Positions 24,553 through 37,399 of a DNA stretch of 64,000 nucleotides are shown piece after piece. Origin of the DNA: Epichloe hybrida (lineage: Eukaryota; Ascomycota; Sordariomycetes; Hypocreales; Clavicipitaceae); contig JAFEKR010000009.1 of assembly GCA_019022495.1 (NCBI GenBank), forward strand, positions 682,001 through 746,000, written 5' to 3'. A program made the position numbers and the translations under genes. Each line of letters opens with the position of its first letter. The first letter of the stretch is position 1. The notes under the pieces were generated by a model that did no database searches, was not told where the DNA came from, and saw nothing but the letters and a program-made list of their open reading frames with translations.

Positions 24553-27491
24553 TGTCACGGCTTGCACTAAAAGGTTAAGAACGAAGTAATAGCTAAGACT
24601 ATCGCAGTCGCTACTAGATAGATGCTAGCTAGGGGCGGGTGCGTGAAGGTTTTAATCTCTAACCTAATACTAATAATATGCATAGTCTTTAATAAATACC
24701 TTACTTTATAAGCATATAGCTATCTTATAGCTAGCTATTCTCTTTATTATTTATATAGCCTAAAGGTTCTTTAAAGACTTACTTTAATAAATATTCTATC
24801 TTTAACCTTTACGCTCCTAATATAATACCTCCCTTATATATAATTAACCTTAATAATAAAATAAGCTACTTACTTAGGGTATAGTTACTATATTAGAGCT
24901 CTATAAGGAAAATAAGATAAAGTACCTTATATTTAGATATATAGGTAAATAAAAAGAAATAATAATAATAATAATACTAATTAAAAATAACCCCTTATTA
25001 TAGTTAGTAATGTTTAAATAGTAGCTTATATATAGCTTTACTATAGTAAAATAAATATTATTGCCTATTATATAGCTAGAAAAAAAATATAAATAACTTA
25101 TATTAATTTTTATAATTAGTTAAATAAATAAGGTACCTAATATTAGGGTTCTAAATAGTTTAACTAAAGGGCTTATATTATAGTTACTATAAGCTTATAG
25201 CTATTAAGCATATATATATTTATTAATACTAATAGTTATTATTATAATTTATAAATTACTTATATATAGTATATTAGATTACTTAAGGGGTCTAGGGTTA
25301 ATATAAAAGAGACTAATTTTCCCCCTTTTTTATACTTTTCCTTTCTTTTATAATATCCCTTAACCTTATAAGTTACCCTTACTAGCTAAGTAATAGCTCT
25401 CTTATTACTATTACTTAGTATTTACTAATCTCTTTTAGTTCTTAATTATTATTATTATTTATCCTTATTTATCTTAGTTTTTTGCCTTTATCTAGCTTAT
25501 AAGTTTATACTCTTATTAGTATAACTTCCTTATCTAGTTTATTATAGCTAACTTATAGCTAGTTTACTATATCTAAGTCTTATACCTAAACTTTACCTTT
25601 ATTAATACCTTAAGAAAATCTATAAAATAAAAAATCTCCTATAAAGTCTTCTATAAAGTCTTCTTTAAAGTAAACTTCTTCTAAAATCTTATTATAAGTT
25701 TATTATATTCTTATAGTGTCTTTATTACTAACTTATTACTAGTAAAATAACTTTAAAGAAAATTCTATATATACACTATTATTAGTAAGTAATAATATAA
25801 AATATTCTCCTAAAAAATAGTACTTATAAGATTCTAGAATACCTTATTAATAAAAAAACCTTTCTAGCTAAATATAATAAATCTTTAAGTATAACTTCTT
25901 TACTTACTTATTACTTCTTTATAGCTAATATTTAATAGGCTATTTAAACTTATTAAAGCTACTTCTAAAGGTAATTACTATTATTAAAATAAATAAGTAT
26001 AATTCTATTACTTAAATACTAGATTACTACTAACTTACTACTAGCCTATTATAAAAGTAAAGAAAAAGCTATAGAATACTATCTTAGTTTATAAAAATTC
26101 TAATAAGTATAGTTATATTTACTATACTTAAATATTTACTAATATTACTTATAAGGTAAAATATAATAAATATACTATAATAGTATTACTAAGTAATACT
26201 ATAAATCTAAAGACTTAGATTAATATTTTAAACTATCTTTACTTTATAGCCTAAAATATCCTAAAGGTAAGCTTTCTTAATATATATAGCTAATACTTAA
26301 CTAACTTACTAGTAGTTTATACTAAATACTATTAATTTACCTAAATATATTAGTTTTATTAAGCTTCTTAGTGTACTTTAGGTTTATATATATAAAGAGA
26401 GGGATTTTAATAATAAAGATACTTCTAAGGCCTTTTTCTCTATAGCTTTTATAGCTATTACTAATAATAAGGAACTAGTAGTCTTAGAGGCTAACTTTAT
26501 TATAAAGGGATAAGTACTTAGTAACTATATAATAGATTATTTAAGTTATTTAAGTAAATTAACTTTATTTTCTAATATCTTTAGTACATTAAGTTATAAA
26601 ATATAACTACCTTATATTAACTTTATTACTTAGCTATTACTTATAGTTATTAATAATTTCTCTAGTAATAAAATCCCTTTTTAATACCTAAGAATTCTCT
26701 AAAGTATTATAGCCTTTTTATTTAACTAGATATTTATAATGCTTTTTATTATAGTAATAGAAAAAAATTCTCTTAACTTTAAACTCTTATTTATTATCTT
26801 TAATAGTATCTTATAGTAAGGATATATTTTCTATATTTATTAGGTCCCCTTTAAAAGGTTTAAGACTAGTAATATTAAATATATTATATAATTAAGTCCT
26901 AGGTAGTAATTTTAATTAATATACTAATCTATAACTCCTAATTACCTTTTTAATCTTATAGGGGCCTAGATACCTTATAGCTAGCTTCTTACTAAGGTAT
27001 CTTAGGTTAATGTTTTTTATTAATAATAAAATATAGTTACTAACTTTAAACCTTATTAAAGTTCTTTTCTAGTTATAATATTTTTTATACTAAGTCTATA
27101 AGTTACTTAAAAGCTACTTAATTATAGTGTGCTTCTCTCTTAGTACTAAAATCTTACTTTTAGCTTAATTATTTACTAAAGGGATATTTACTATTACTTA
27201 CTATAAACCTCTAGGATTATAACCTTATAATGCCTTTACTAGTATGTAGCTATGCGTTAAGTAATTGCTTATATTATACGTAAATTACACTATTAATAGG
27301 TTATTTGCCTAATTAGTCTATTTAGTATAAGTAAAAGCCCTTAAATAATATTCTAAGACCTAGTTTAAACGTTTTATCTAACTATTTATCTAGGGGTAAA
27401 AAGCAGTGCTAAGTAGCTGCTTTATTATAAGAAGATAATAAAAAGTTATTTAGAAACCACTAGTAAATATAAAACCTTAGTCTATTATAAT
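24553..27491 (-). mobile_element. Gypsy-2 copy B, 3' half
   Basis: Minus-strand element. The 3' LTR is 24553-24822 (270 bp, plus-strand reading TGTCACGGCTTGCAC... CTCCTAATA), preceded on the minus strand by a purine tract (AAGGGAGGTATTA) and then the 3' part of pol. It is about 2.7 kb of homology with 33927-36715 of copy A. It breaks off inside the integrase core at 27491, where MITE-1 copy 3 starts. The RT, gag and 5' LTR are missing. Inserted in Gypsy-1 C after GTAAA. Confidence 0.87.
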
Positions 27492-29264
27492 CAGAGTATT
27501 GCACTACAATGTGTATTGTATTGTATTGTTTGTATTGTATTGTATTAAATACAATACAATACAAAATACAATACAAATAAAATACAATATAAATTATTTT
27601 ATAGTAAATACAATAAATACAAATTAATTTGTAGTAACTATACTAACTACAAACAATACAAATGTATTGTTAGGTAAAAAAAAAGTATAACTTTTTATTA
27701 ACTAAGGTTATTATTAGGATTAATAGAAAATTAGTTAATAGAACCCTTATATTATTAGCTATTTTATCTAATTAGTTATATAATTTATGATATTATACTA
27801 TTTTGCTAATTTTACTATAACTAGGGTTATATATAATATTATAACCTTTTAATAATACTACTATACTTAATACTTTATTTTACTAATATAGCTTAAAGAA
27901 AAACCTTCTTATTATATTATTTACTATTTTTTATTAATTGTTTTCTATTTCTATAAATTATTATTATTACTCATTTAAAAAAAACTGTAAACTAAAGTAA
28001 TTACATAAAATAAACTACTAATTAGCTTACTACGAGTACCTTATAATTGCTTATTATAGCTTATTATAGCTTAGAATAGCTTAGAATAGCTTAGAATAGC
28101 TTATATTAGCTTATATTAGCTTAGAATAGCTTAGAATAGCTTATACTAGCTTATGTTAGCTTATACTAGCTTAGAATAGCTTATAATAGCATATATTAGC
28201 TTATACTAGCTTATAATAGCATATACTAGCTTATACTAGCTTATACTAGCTTATAATAGCATATACTAGCTTATACTAGCTTATACTAGCTTAGAATAGC
28301 TTATATTAGCTTATACTAGCTTATACTAGCTTATACTAGCTTATACTAGCTTAAGATAGCTTAGAATAGCTTAGAATAGCTTATATTAGCTTAGAATAGC
28401 TTATACTAGCTTATACTAGCTTATACTAGCTTAAGATAGCTTAAGATAGCTTAAGATAGCTTAAGATAGCTTAGGATAGCTTAGGATAGCTTAAGTTAGC
28501 TTATACTAGCTTAGGATAGCTTAAGATAGCTTAAGATAGCTTAAGATAGCTTAGGATAGCTTAGGATAGCTTAAGTTAGCTTATACTAGCTTAGGATAGC
28601 TTAAGATAGCTTAAGTTAGCTTATACTAGCTTAGGATAGCTTAAGATAGCTTAGGATAGCTTATACTAGCTTATACTAGCTTAGGATAGCTTATACTAGC
28701 TTAGGATAGCTTATACTAGCTTAGGATAGCTTATAATAGCTTAGAATAGCTTATAATAGCTTTACTATAGCTTATATTAGCTTATATTAGCTTAGGATAG
28801 CTTATACTAGCTTAGGATAGCTTATAATAGCTTAGAATAGCTTATAATAGCTTTACTATAGCTTATATTAGCTTATATTAGCTTATAATAACTTTATAAT
28901 AGCTTAAAATAGCTTAACATAGCTTATACTAGCTTAGAATAGCTTAGAATAGCTTAGAGTAGCTTAGAATAGCTTAGAATAGCTTAGAGTAGCTTAGAAT
29001 AGCTTAGAATAGCTTAGAATAGCTTACAATAGCTTAAAGTACTAATATTACTTAGAATATTATTAGTATTAAAGTTTAATAAAATATATATAATAATAAA
29101 TAAATAAAATATAAATACTAGTAATTATAAGTAAATTACTATAGTAAAAGCTATAGTTTTTAATAACTTAGTATTTTAAGGTTTTTAAAAATATTAATAT
29201 TATAAAAATGTTTTCTTTTTTATATTTTTTAAAATAATAATTAAAGTAAGATAATAGTAATAAT
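27492..29264 (+). mobile_element. MITE-1 copy 3, left arm with expanded decamer array
   Basis: The left TIR is CAGAGTATTGCACTACAATG. The subterminal motif here is TGTATTG/CAATACA instead of the TAGTGTAG of other copies. The arm continues with the usual filler, then a very long decamer array (28041-29035), then the (TAATAG) tract. It is interrupted at 29264 by Copia-1 B; the right arm follows at 44101-45039. The 8 bases before it (ATTATAAT) do not match those after 45039 (ATTAGAGG). Confidence 0.82.
28041..29035 (+). repeat. Decamer minisatellite, about 100 units
   Basis: Tandem 10-bp units of the form TTA(T/G)A(A/C)TAGC, in strict register from 28041 to 28750 and then with a few 11-bp units (TTTACTATAGC). 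Variants (TTATACTAGC, TTAGAATAGC, TTAAGATAGC, TTAGGATAGC) occur in blocks, including longer higher-order repeats. Other MITE-1 copies hold only three to five units at the same place, so this array expanded in this copy. Confidence 0.95.
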
Positions 29265-29553
29265 TATTAGTTACACTAAGGAACGTTACACTAGTGTGAA
29301 AAGGTTAAATTTAATAAAGTTTATAATAATAGCTAATAACTAAGAGAGAAGAGAAAAGGGAGAAGGAGAGAAATCTAGCTAGAAGAGAAAGTAAGTAAAA
29401 AAGGGGGAAAAGTAAGGCTATAGTGTGGTGCTACTACTAATAAAGTGAGGTAGCTTATAATATATCTAATTATATTATATATATCCCTTTAGTAGCTTTA
29501 CTCTTTAGCTATAGTTAGACTATCTATTATCTAAAGGTCTAAAGTAAGCTACA
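29265..29553 (-). repeat. Copia-1 copy B, 3' LTR
   Basis: 289 bp, exactly the length of its partner at 43812-44100. Plus-strand reading TATTAGTTACAC to GTAAGCTACA. The 5-bp TSD ATAAT lies at 29260-29264 and again at 44101-44105. Confidence 0.92.
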
Positions 29554-29599
29554 CTAGTAGTCTCTCTTTTCTTTATGGCTAAAGGAGTCTAAAAACGCA

Positions 29600-32060
29600 A
29601 TAAAAATCAGATTAAAGGAAAGTATATATAAGTAAATCCCTTAATAGGAATTCACGGTTCTTATTAGCTATTATAGCTTTAGTTATTTTAATTAACCTAG
29701 TTATTATAATCTATACTTACATGCCTATTATATTAATCCTCCCCTTTGCCTAACCTTATAGGTCTCTTAACCTAACCTTTTACATAAATTATTAATTTAT
29801 TTAGATTAATTAAGGTTAAGAGAGCTAAATTTAGTAATGCCTTTATTATTATATTAGCTAGATTATCGCTGCTATTAATCTATCTAACTTTATAGACTTC
29901 CCTCCTCTTATATAACTACTAAAGGGCTATAATATTAATTATTAGCTACTTCTCTTTTATTATACCTAGCTTTATAAGGCATTTATATAATAAAAAAGAG
30001 TCTATATAGAGAATTATTAGGATTTAAGGTATCTTTAATTAGTCTATAATTATATAAAGGGTTATAGATATTACATACGCAATATTAGCACCTTAAACCA
30101 TGCTATATAGCTTAGATATAAGTGCGCTATAGGTTACACGCTTGCTTTTTATAAAGCTATATATAATAATATTCCCTTTTAAGATAAAGGTATTATTCTC
30201 CTTTATTACTTTATTACTAATTATAATAATATATTTAATTTATAAACTTAGATCTTTATTATTAGTAAGGGACTTATTTATAAATATAAAGAGTTTTACC
30301 TCTTTAAGAGTTAAGGGGATATACTATAATCCTTACTACTAATACTTAATTTACTACTTAAGGCGTTTATTAAGTTATAAGATATTATTAGCAAAGGGTT
30401 CTTAGTATTATATAGCAATTAATAGGTTATATAATGCCTTTAGTTAATAGACTATTATAATGTAACTTCCTTAGGCTCTTTGCTCTATATAATCTTGCCT
30501 TACTATTAGTAATTAAGGGTTAATTTCCTTAATCTTCTAACTTTAGCTCTTTTAGGTTAGGGTTAGGGAGTTATTAGCATTTTAGGTTAAAATATAGCTA
30601 TTAAAGATAAGGGGATTTATAGTTATTAGGCATTGTTTTTCTTTAGCTATAAACTTTACTTTCTAAAGCTCTTTTTTTTCTTTCTTAAAGAAGTTATTAT
30701 TACTAAGGCCTAGTGTGTTATCCGTTTACATCCCTATAATACTAAAGAGGTTTTTATTATTTAGGGCTATAATTAGTAAGCAAGGATTATATATTAAGGT
30801 TATTATATTAAGATTATCCCTATAGTAGTAAAAATATATTACTTACTAGTAGGTTCTAGCCTTTATAATCCCGTAAAGGGGCTTAATTACCTTTATTATT
30901 ATACCTTTTAGAAAGAGGTGTATAATTTGCTTTAGTAACTTTATAATAATTAGCCTATTTAGGGTTATTTAGGATTAAACATAAGCTTATGTGATATCTT
31001 ATAGCTAAAGGTAAATTCCCTTTTGCTTTAATAATAAAGTAAGGGCTATAATAATCCGTTAGCTTAATTACTATATTATTAGCAATTAGGTTAAGATAGC
31101 CTCTTTTCCTCTATTATTATGCCCTTATATAATAAGGCGCGATTTCTTATATAGTATTTTAGTGCCTTTACCTTTAATCTCTTAGACTATATAAAAATTA
31201 AAAATCTAGTAGCCTTTATACTTTACTAGATTAAATATTATAAATCTAAACACATTAGAAGCTTATAATATATTAATCTTAGCTTAATTAGATTATTTAA
31301 AGGGGCTCCCTAGGGTTATAATCTTTCTCTCTTAGTAAAGTTAAAGGGTAAGGTTTTAGTTAGCCTTTTCTTTTACTATAAGGAATACTATATTTAGCAC
31401 TTCTCTAGCTATAATCTCCTTAATTAATACTTTCTCTTAGTTTTTATTAATAAATATAAGGGGCTTTATAAGTCTAATAAGCTCCTTAGGATTATAAACC
31501 TAGGCCCTAATTACCTTTACTTTTACTTCCTTAGGGCTACTAGCTTTATAGCTTCCTATAGGGGTAGCTTTAGTTACCTTAAGGCTTACTATAAGTTCTT
31601 TAACTTTATAGCTTCCTATAGGATTACCTTTAGACTTAATAGCCTTTATAGGCTTCTTTATACCCTTATTAATAAAGAATTAAACTATAAGGTTTTTCCT
31701 TAGCCTCCTTTACTTTCTCTTTACTAGTGTCTTTTCCTTTTCTTCCCTTACCTTATTACCCTTTATAGGTAACTTATTCCCCCTAGCCCCCTTAGCCCTT
31801 TTTTATAATAAAACTATAGTATTAGAGAGAGCTATAGTGTAAGAAAGAGCTATACTATAAGTAAGGATCTCTAGGCCTAGGTTATATTCCTTAATATTCT
31901 AAAGGCTTTACTTATTAGCCCTTATATACTATAAGTCCTTATAGTATAGCTTTACTACTATAAAGTAAAACTTAGCTAGGCTATAGGGTATCTTAACTAT
32001 ATAGGTCTCCCTATTAGTAGCTAATAGCTTATAAGGGCTATGCTATTTACCTTTTTCTCT
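29600..32060 (-). pseudogene. Copia-1 B reverse transcriptase/RNase H, decayed
   Basis: On the minus strand, 30717-30731 reads M-(stop)-T-D-N, preceded by IIG. This corresponds to the GMQTDDTL form of the Copia RT active site (Q to stop, second D to N), giving loss of a catalytic residue. The region downstream towards 29600 should hold RNase H by position. The Lys-rich linker to integrase lies near 31540-31800. Confidence 0.68.
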
Positions 32061-33651
32061 TTATATATATATATTAGTTTATAGTAGTAGTTAATATATT
32101 AGTAATATATTAAGGCTATTCTAAGCACTAAGGGCCTTATAGACTTGCCTCTTAGCTAGGTAATAGCGGACTTTATTAGTTACCTTTTAAATTACTTTAG
32201 CTTATTAAATAATAAAGACACTTAGTAATAACTTATCTATTATCTATAAGTAAGCTTTAAAGACTAGTAAGGTTAGTATAAGGCTATTAAGGCTTACTAA
32301 GTTATTAATAGCTTAATAGCTATCTAAAGTCACTGCTTAGAAGTGATTTCTTTGCTAATTAAATCCATAATAATATTATAAGCCTAGCAAAGAGGTCTAT
32401 AATATCTTTTAACCTTTCTAATACTATTATAGGCTTTAATAGGTATCTCTTTAATATTAATTAACATTAAGCAAGCATAATACCTAAATTTAGCTAAAGT
32501 AAAGTTATTACTAGTATCATGAATAATCTAGTCTGAAGGGCCTAGATATATATTAATCTAGCACTCTCTAATTATATCCTAGATATTATAAGCTTTTTAC
32601 TTCTTTAGGTTTAGGAATTAGGCTACTTAAAATAAGGTTACTAAATTAATAATATAAAGGACTAGCTAGCTATTAATTTATATAATATTAATAATAATCT
32701 TATAGTTAAAGTTATAGTTATCTTTAAGGGAGAATTTAAACTAGCTAAGGGCTTTTCTATTTATCTAATAATAGTAATAGACTTTAGTTAGCTTCTTAAT
32801 TATATAACATTTAACATTATAACTAGCTTATTAAAGAATCTTTATAAGCTATTAAATTAAGGGATAACTAAACCTTTAGTAAAGTTAATAAATCTCTTCT
32901 TTTAATAGGTAAAAAGCAGTGGTTTCTCTTACCTCTAGAAGCTACTAAGGGTAGCCTTATTTATGTATAATAAGTATAGTCTTATTATTTTAAATTAATA
33001 TATTAGTAAGGTTATTAATCTTAACCTTTATTTTATTTATATTAGTAAGGGAAAAGAGAAAGGGTGTAGTAGTATTAAGGACATAGAAGTTAATTTAGCT
33101 AAGCTTTATAAGCATATAAATAACGCTATATATTATTACTAATCTAGCACTAAAGCAAATAACTTCTAGGTTATAGAGTTTAATTATTAATAATAGTATT
33201 AATCTTAGTAAGGCTTTAGCTTATACTAGACTAGTAGTTAATTAGCCTAAGGCTTCTATATCTAGTATAATTTCTCTAAAGATCTCTTTAAAATAGCGTC
33301 CTTTAAAGGTATAATAAATTAAATTATCTTTATTAGAAGTCTCTTTAAGGTATAGCTCTTACTTAAGCAAGGTATGTTAAAAAGCTTAATTCTTAAGCAT
33401 TATAAGGATATTAATATTATCTATTATTTATAATCTTATGTAAAAGAATTATATAATACTAAGTTATAACTTTAATAATAACTTTTTCTTAATATTATTA
33501 TTACTATTATCTTAGTCCTAAGTAAAGGCCTTAAGCTATATTTCCTAGTCTTTTATTTCCTTTTCCTTATTACTATTATTTCCTTTAAATAAAGTAAGAA
33601 ATACCTAAAACTTCTTCTTTATAAAAGGTAAATAATAGTTCTTACTAGCTT
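32060..33651 (-). pseudogene. Copia-1 B protease/integrase region, decayed
   Basis: Reverse-complement homology to 3540-5046 of copy A runs along its whole length, including the pre-integrase zinc domain and the integrase core. Copies A and B carry different stop positions, as expected for independent RIP. The gag part continues on the other side of Gypsy-2 from 41545. Confidence 0.75.
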
Positions 33652-33656
33652 ATTAC

Positions 33657-33926
33657 TATCACGGCTTGCACTGAAAGGTTAAGAACGAAGTGATAGCTAA
33701 GACTATTGCAGTCGCTGCTAGATAGATACTAGCTAGGGGCAGGTGCGTAAAGGTTTTAATCTCTAACCTAGCACTAATAATATGCGTAGTCTTTAATAAG
33801 TACCTCACTTCACAAGCACATGGCTATCTTATAGCTAGCTAGCCTCTTTATTATTCGCATAGCCTAAAGGTTTTCTAAAGACTTACTTTAATAAATATCC
33901 TATCTTTAACCTTTACGCTCCTAATA
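33657..33926 (-). repeat. Gypsy-2 copy A, 3' LTR
   Basis: 270 bp, same length as the partner LTR at 41270-41539. The minus-strand purine tract TAGGGGGGGTATTA directly precedes it (plus-strand 33927-33940), as expected for plus-strand priming. TSD ATTAC at 33652-33656. Confidence 0.92.
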
Positions 33927-35399
33927 TAATACCCCCCCTATATATAATTAACCTTAATCATAAAATAAGCTACTTGCTTAGGGCGTGGTCACTATATTAG
34001 AGCTTTGCAAGGAAAAATAAGATAGGGCACCTTATGTCTAGACGCGTGAGTAAATAAAAAGAAATAATAATAACAATGCCACTAATTAAAAACAACCCCT
34101 TATTATAGTTAGTAATGTTCTAATAGTAGCCTATATATAGCTTTACTATAGCAAAATAAATATTATTGCCTATTACGTAGCTAGAAAAAACAATATAGAT
34201 AACCTATATTAATTTTTATAATTAGTTAAATAAATAAGATACCTAATGCTAGGGTTCTAAATAGTCTAACTAAAGGGCTTGTGTTATGGTTACTATAAGC
34301 TCGTAGCTATTAGGCATATGTGCGTTTAGTAGTGCTAATGGTTATTATTTTGATTTATGAATCACCTATATGCAGTGCGTTAGATCACTTAAGGGGTCTA
34401 GGGTTAATATAAAAGAGACTAATTTTTCCCCCCTTTTACACTCTTCCTTTCTTTTATAATATCCCTTAACCTTATAAGTTACCTTTACTAGCTAAGTAGT
34501 AGCTCTCTTGCTACTATTGCTTAGTAATTGCTAACCTCTTTTAATCCCTAATTATTATTATTATCTATCCTTATTTATCTTAGTTTCTTGCCCTTATCTA
34601 GCTTATAAGTTTATACTCTTATTAGCATAACTTCCCTATCTAGTCTATTATAGCTAACTTATAGCTAGTTTACTATATCTAAGTCTTGTGCCTAAACTCT
34701 GCCTTTATTAATGCCTTAAGAAGATCTATTAACTAAGAAATCTCCTATAAAGTCTCCCTAAAAGTAAACTTCTTCTAAAATCTTATTATAAGTTTATTAT
34801 ATCCTTATAGTGTCTTTATTACTAACTTACTACTAGTGAAATAACTTTAAAGAAGATTCTATATATGCGCTATTATTAGTAAGTAGTAATGTAAAATATT
34901 CTCCTAAAAAACAGCACTTATAAGATTCTAGGATACCTTATTAATAAAAAAAGCTTTCTAGCTAAATATAATAAGTCTTTAAGTATAATATCTTTACTTA
35001 CTTATTACTTCTTTATAGCTAATATTTAATAGGCTATTTAATAAAATATACTTATTACTTCTAAAATAATAAAAACTATATTATAGTATATCTTTCTTAA
35101 CTAAAATCTGCCTAGTTATTGCTAATATACTACTAGACTCTAGCTTAAATTACGTAGCTTTATAATAGGCTATTTAAACTTATTAAAGCTACTCCTAAAG
35201 GTAGCTATTACTATTAAAATAAAGTAAGTATAATCCTATTTCCTAGACATTAGATTACTGCTAACTTACTACTAGCCTATTATAAAAATAAAGAAAAAGC
35301 TATAGAATGCTATCCTAGTTTATAAAAATTCTAATAAGCGTGGTTGCGTTTGCTACGCTTAAATATCTGCTAATGTTACCTATAAGGCAGAATATAATA

Positions 35400-37000
35400 A
35401 ACACACTATAATAGCGCTACTAAGTAACACTATAAATCTAGAGACTTAGATTAATATTATAAACTGCCTTTGCTTTATAGCCTAAAATATCCTAAAGGTA
35501 AGCTTTTTTAATATACATAGCTAATACTTAACTAACTTACTAGTAGTTTACACTAAATGCTATTAATTTGCCTAAATATATTAGTCTTATTAAGCTCCCT
35601 AGTGTACTTTAGGTTTATATATATAGAGAGGGGGATTCTAATAATAAAGATACTCCTAAGGCCTCTTCCTCTATAGCTCCTATAGCTACTAATAATAATA
35701 AGGGACTAGTGGTCTTAAGGGCTAACTTTATTATAGAGGGATAGGTGCTTAGTAGCTACGCAATAGATTATTTAAGTTATCTAAGTAAATTAACTTTGTT
35801 TTCTAATATCTTTAGTATATTAAGTTATAAAACATAACTACCTTATATTAACTTTATTACTTAGCTATTGCTTATAGTTATTAATAATTTCTCTAGTAAT
35901 AAAATCCCTTTTTAATACCTAAGAATTCTCTAAAGTATTATAGCCTTTCTATTTAACTAGATATTTATAATACCTTCTATTATAGTAGTGTGAAATAATT
36001 CTCTTAACTTTAAACTCTTATTTATTATCTTTAATAGTATCTTATAGTAAGGGTATATCTTCTATATCTATTAGGTCCCCTTTAAAAGGTTTAAGACTAG
36101 TAATATTAAATATATTATGTAATTAAGTCCTAGGTGGTAATTTTAATTAATATACTAATCCGTAACTTCTAATTACCTTTTTAATCTTATAGGAGCCTAA
36201 ATACTTTATAGCTAGCTTCTTACTAGGGTGTCTTAGGTTAATGTTTTTTATTAATAATAAAATATAGTTACTAACTTTAAACCTTATTAGAGTTCTTTTC
36301 TAGTTATAATATTTTTTATACTAAGTCTATGAGTTACTTAAAAGCTACTTAATTATAGTGTGCTTCTCTCTTAGTGCTAAAATCTTACTTTTAGCTTAAT
36401 TATTTACTAAAGGGATATTTGCTATTACTTACTACAGACCTCTAGGATTATAACCTTATAACGCCTCCGCTAGTGTATAGCTATGTGTTAAGTGATTGCT
36501 TATGTTATACGCGAATTGCGCTATTAATAGGTTATCCGCCTAATTAGTCTGTTTAGCACAAGTAAAAGCCCTTAAATAATGTTTTAAGACCTAGTTTAAA
36601 TGTTTTATCTAACTATCTATCTAGGGGTAAAAAGCGGTGCTAAGTAGTTGCTTTATTACAAGAAGATAACAAAAAGTTATCTAGAAACCACTAGTAAATG
36701 TGGAACCTTAGTCTGTTATAATACCTTCTAGGGCTCTATAGTCTCTAAAAACATATTCTAAGAATATAGTTACTAGCCTATTGCTAGTTAGTTACGTTAA
36801 AATAGGGATATAAATACTGTATTTTGTGAAATAGTTAATAATAACTAAAATTATGTTATAGGTTTGATTTAAATCTTTTACTAGTGGAAGTCTAGTAATA
36901 AAATCCATTAATAATTCTTAAAAGGGGTAATTAGGCACTAGTAATATAGCTAGCTTGCTATATGGTTTGTAATACCTTAGTTTTAAAGTCTAATAATTTA
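35400..37000 (-). pseudogene. Gypsy-2 A integrase, decayed
   Basis: The minus strand at 36590-36720 reads GSTFTSGF-ITFCYLL-IKQLLSTAFYP-IDS-IKHLN, the integrase core DRGS-F-S-FW---C--LG----LSTAFHPQTDGQTER-N with Trp, Gln and His codons mutated. The Gypsy-2 B copy has the same segment but is cut by MITE-1 shortly before it (27491). The part towards 34000 should be the integrase C-terminus. I did not identify a chromodomain. Confidence 0.75.
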
Positions 37001-37399
37001 TATAAGTACTAATATATACCTTTATATCTTTCTTTATTATTAGCTAATAATATTAGTTTATAATCTAATAAAGAGTTTTACTCACTTCTTAGTGCCTAGT
37101 AGTAAGGTTATTATAAGTTAGTAATAAAATTTCTTTCCTTATACCTAGAGGAATAAAAATATAATTCTTAAATATTAATAGCTTAGAGGGTCTAATTAAC
37201 TATATCTAGGACGTAGCTAAATCGCTGCTTTTAAGTAACTTTAATTAACCTATAGCAAAGTCATTGCCTTACTATACTTTATATAATAAGACTTAAATTA
37301 GGGGTTCTAATTCTAAGCTCTTTTCTAAAAAGTTAGAGTTAAACTTAGAAGAGGTTCTCTAAATAGATTAGATCCTAGCTATAATATCTCTATAAGTAA

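Noticed and set aside
28041..29035. CRISPR-like array
   Set aside because: Units are contiguous 10-mers without spacers, and the setting is a eukaryotic transposon.
30142..30342. 66-codon hydrophobic plus-strand frame resembling a membrane peptide
   Set aside because: Antisense to Copia-1 B pol; the hydrophobicity comes from AT-rich codons.
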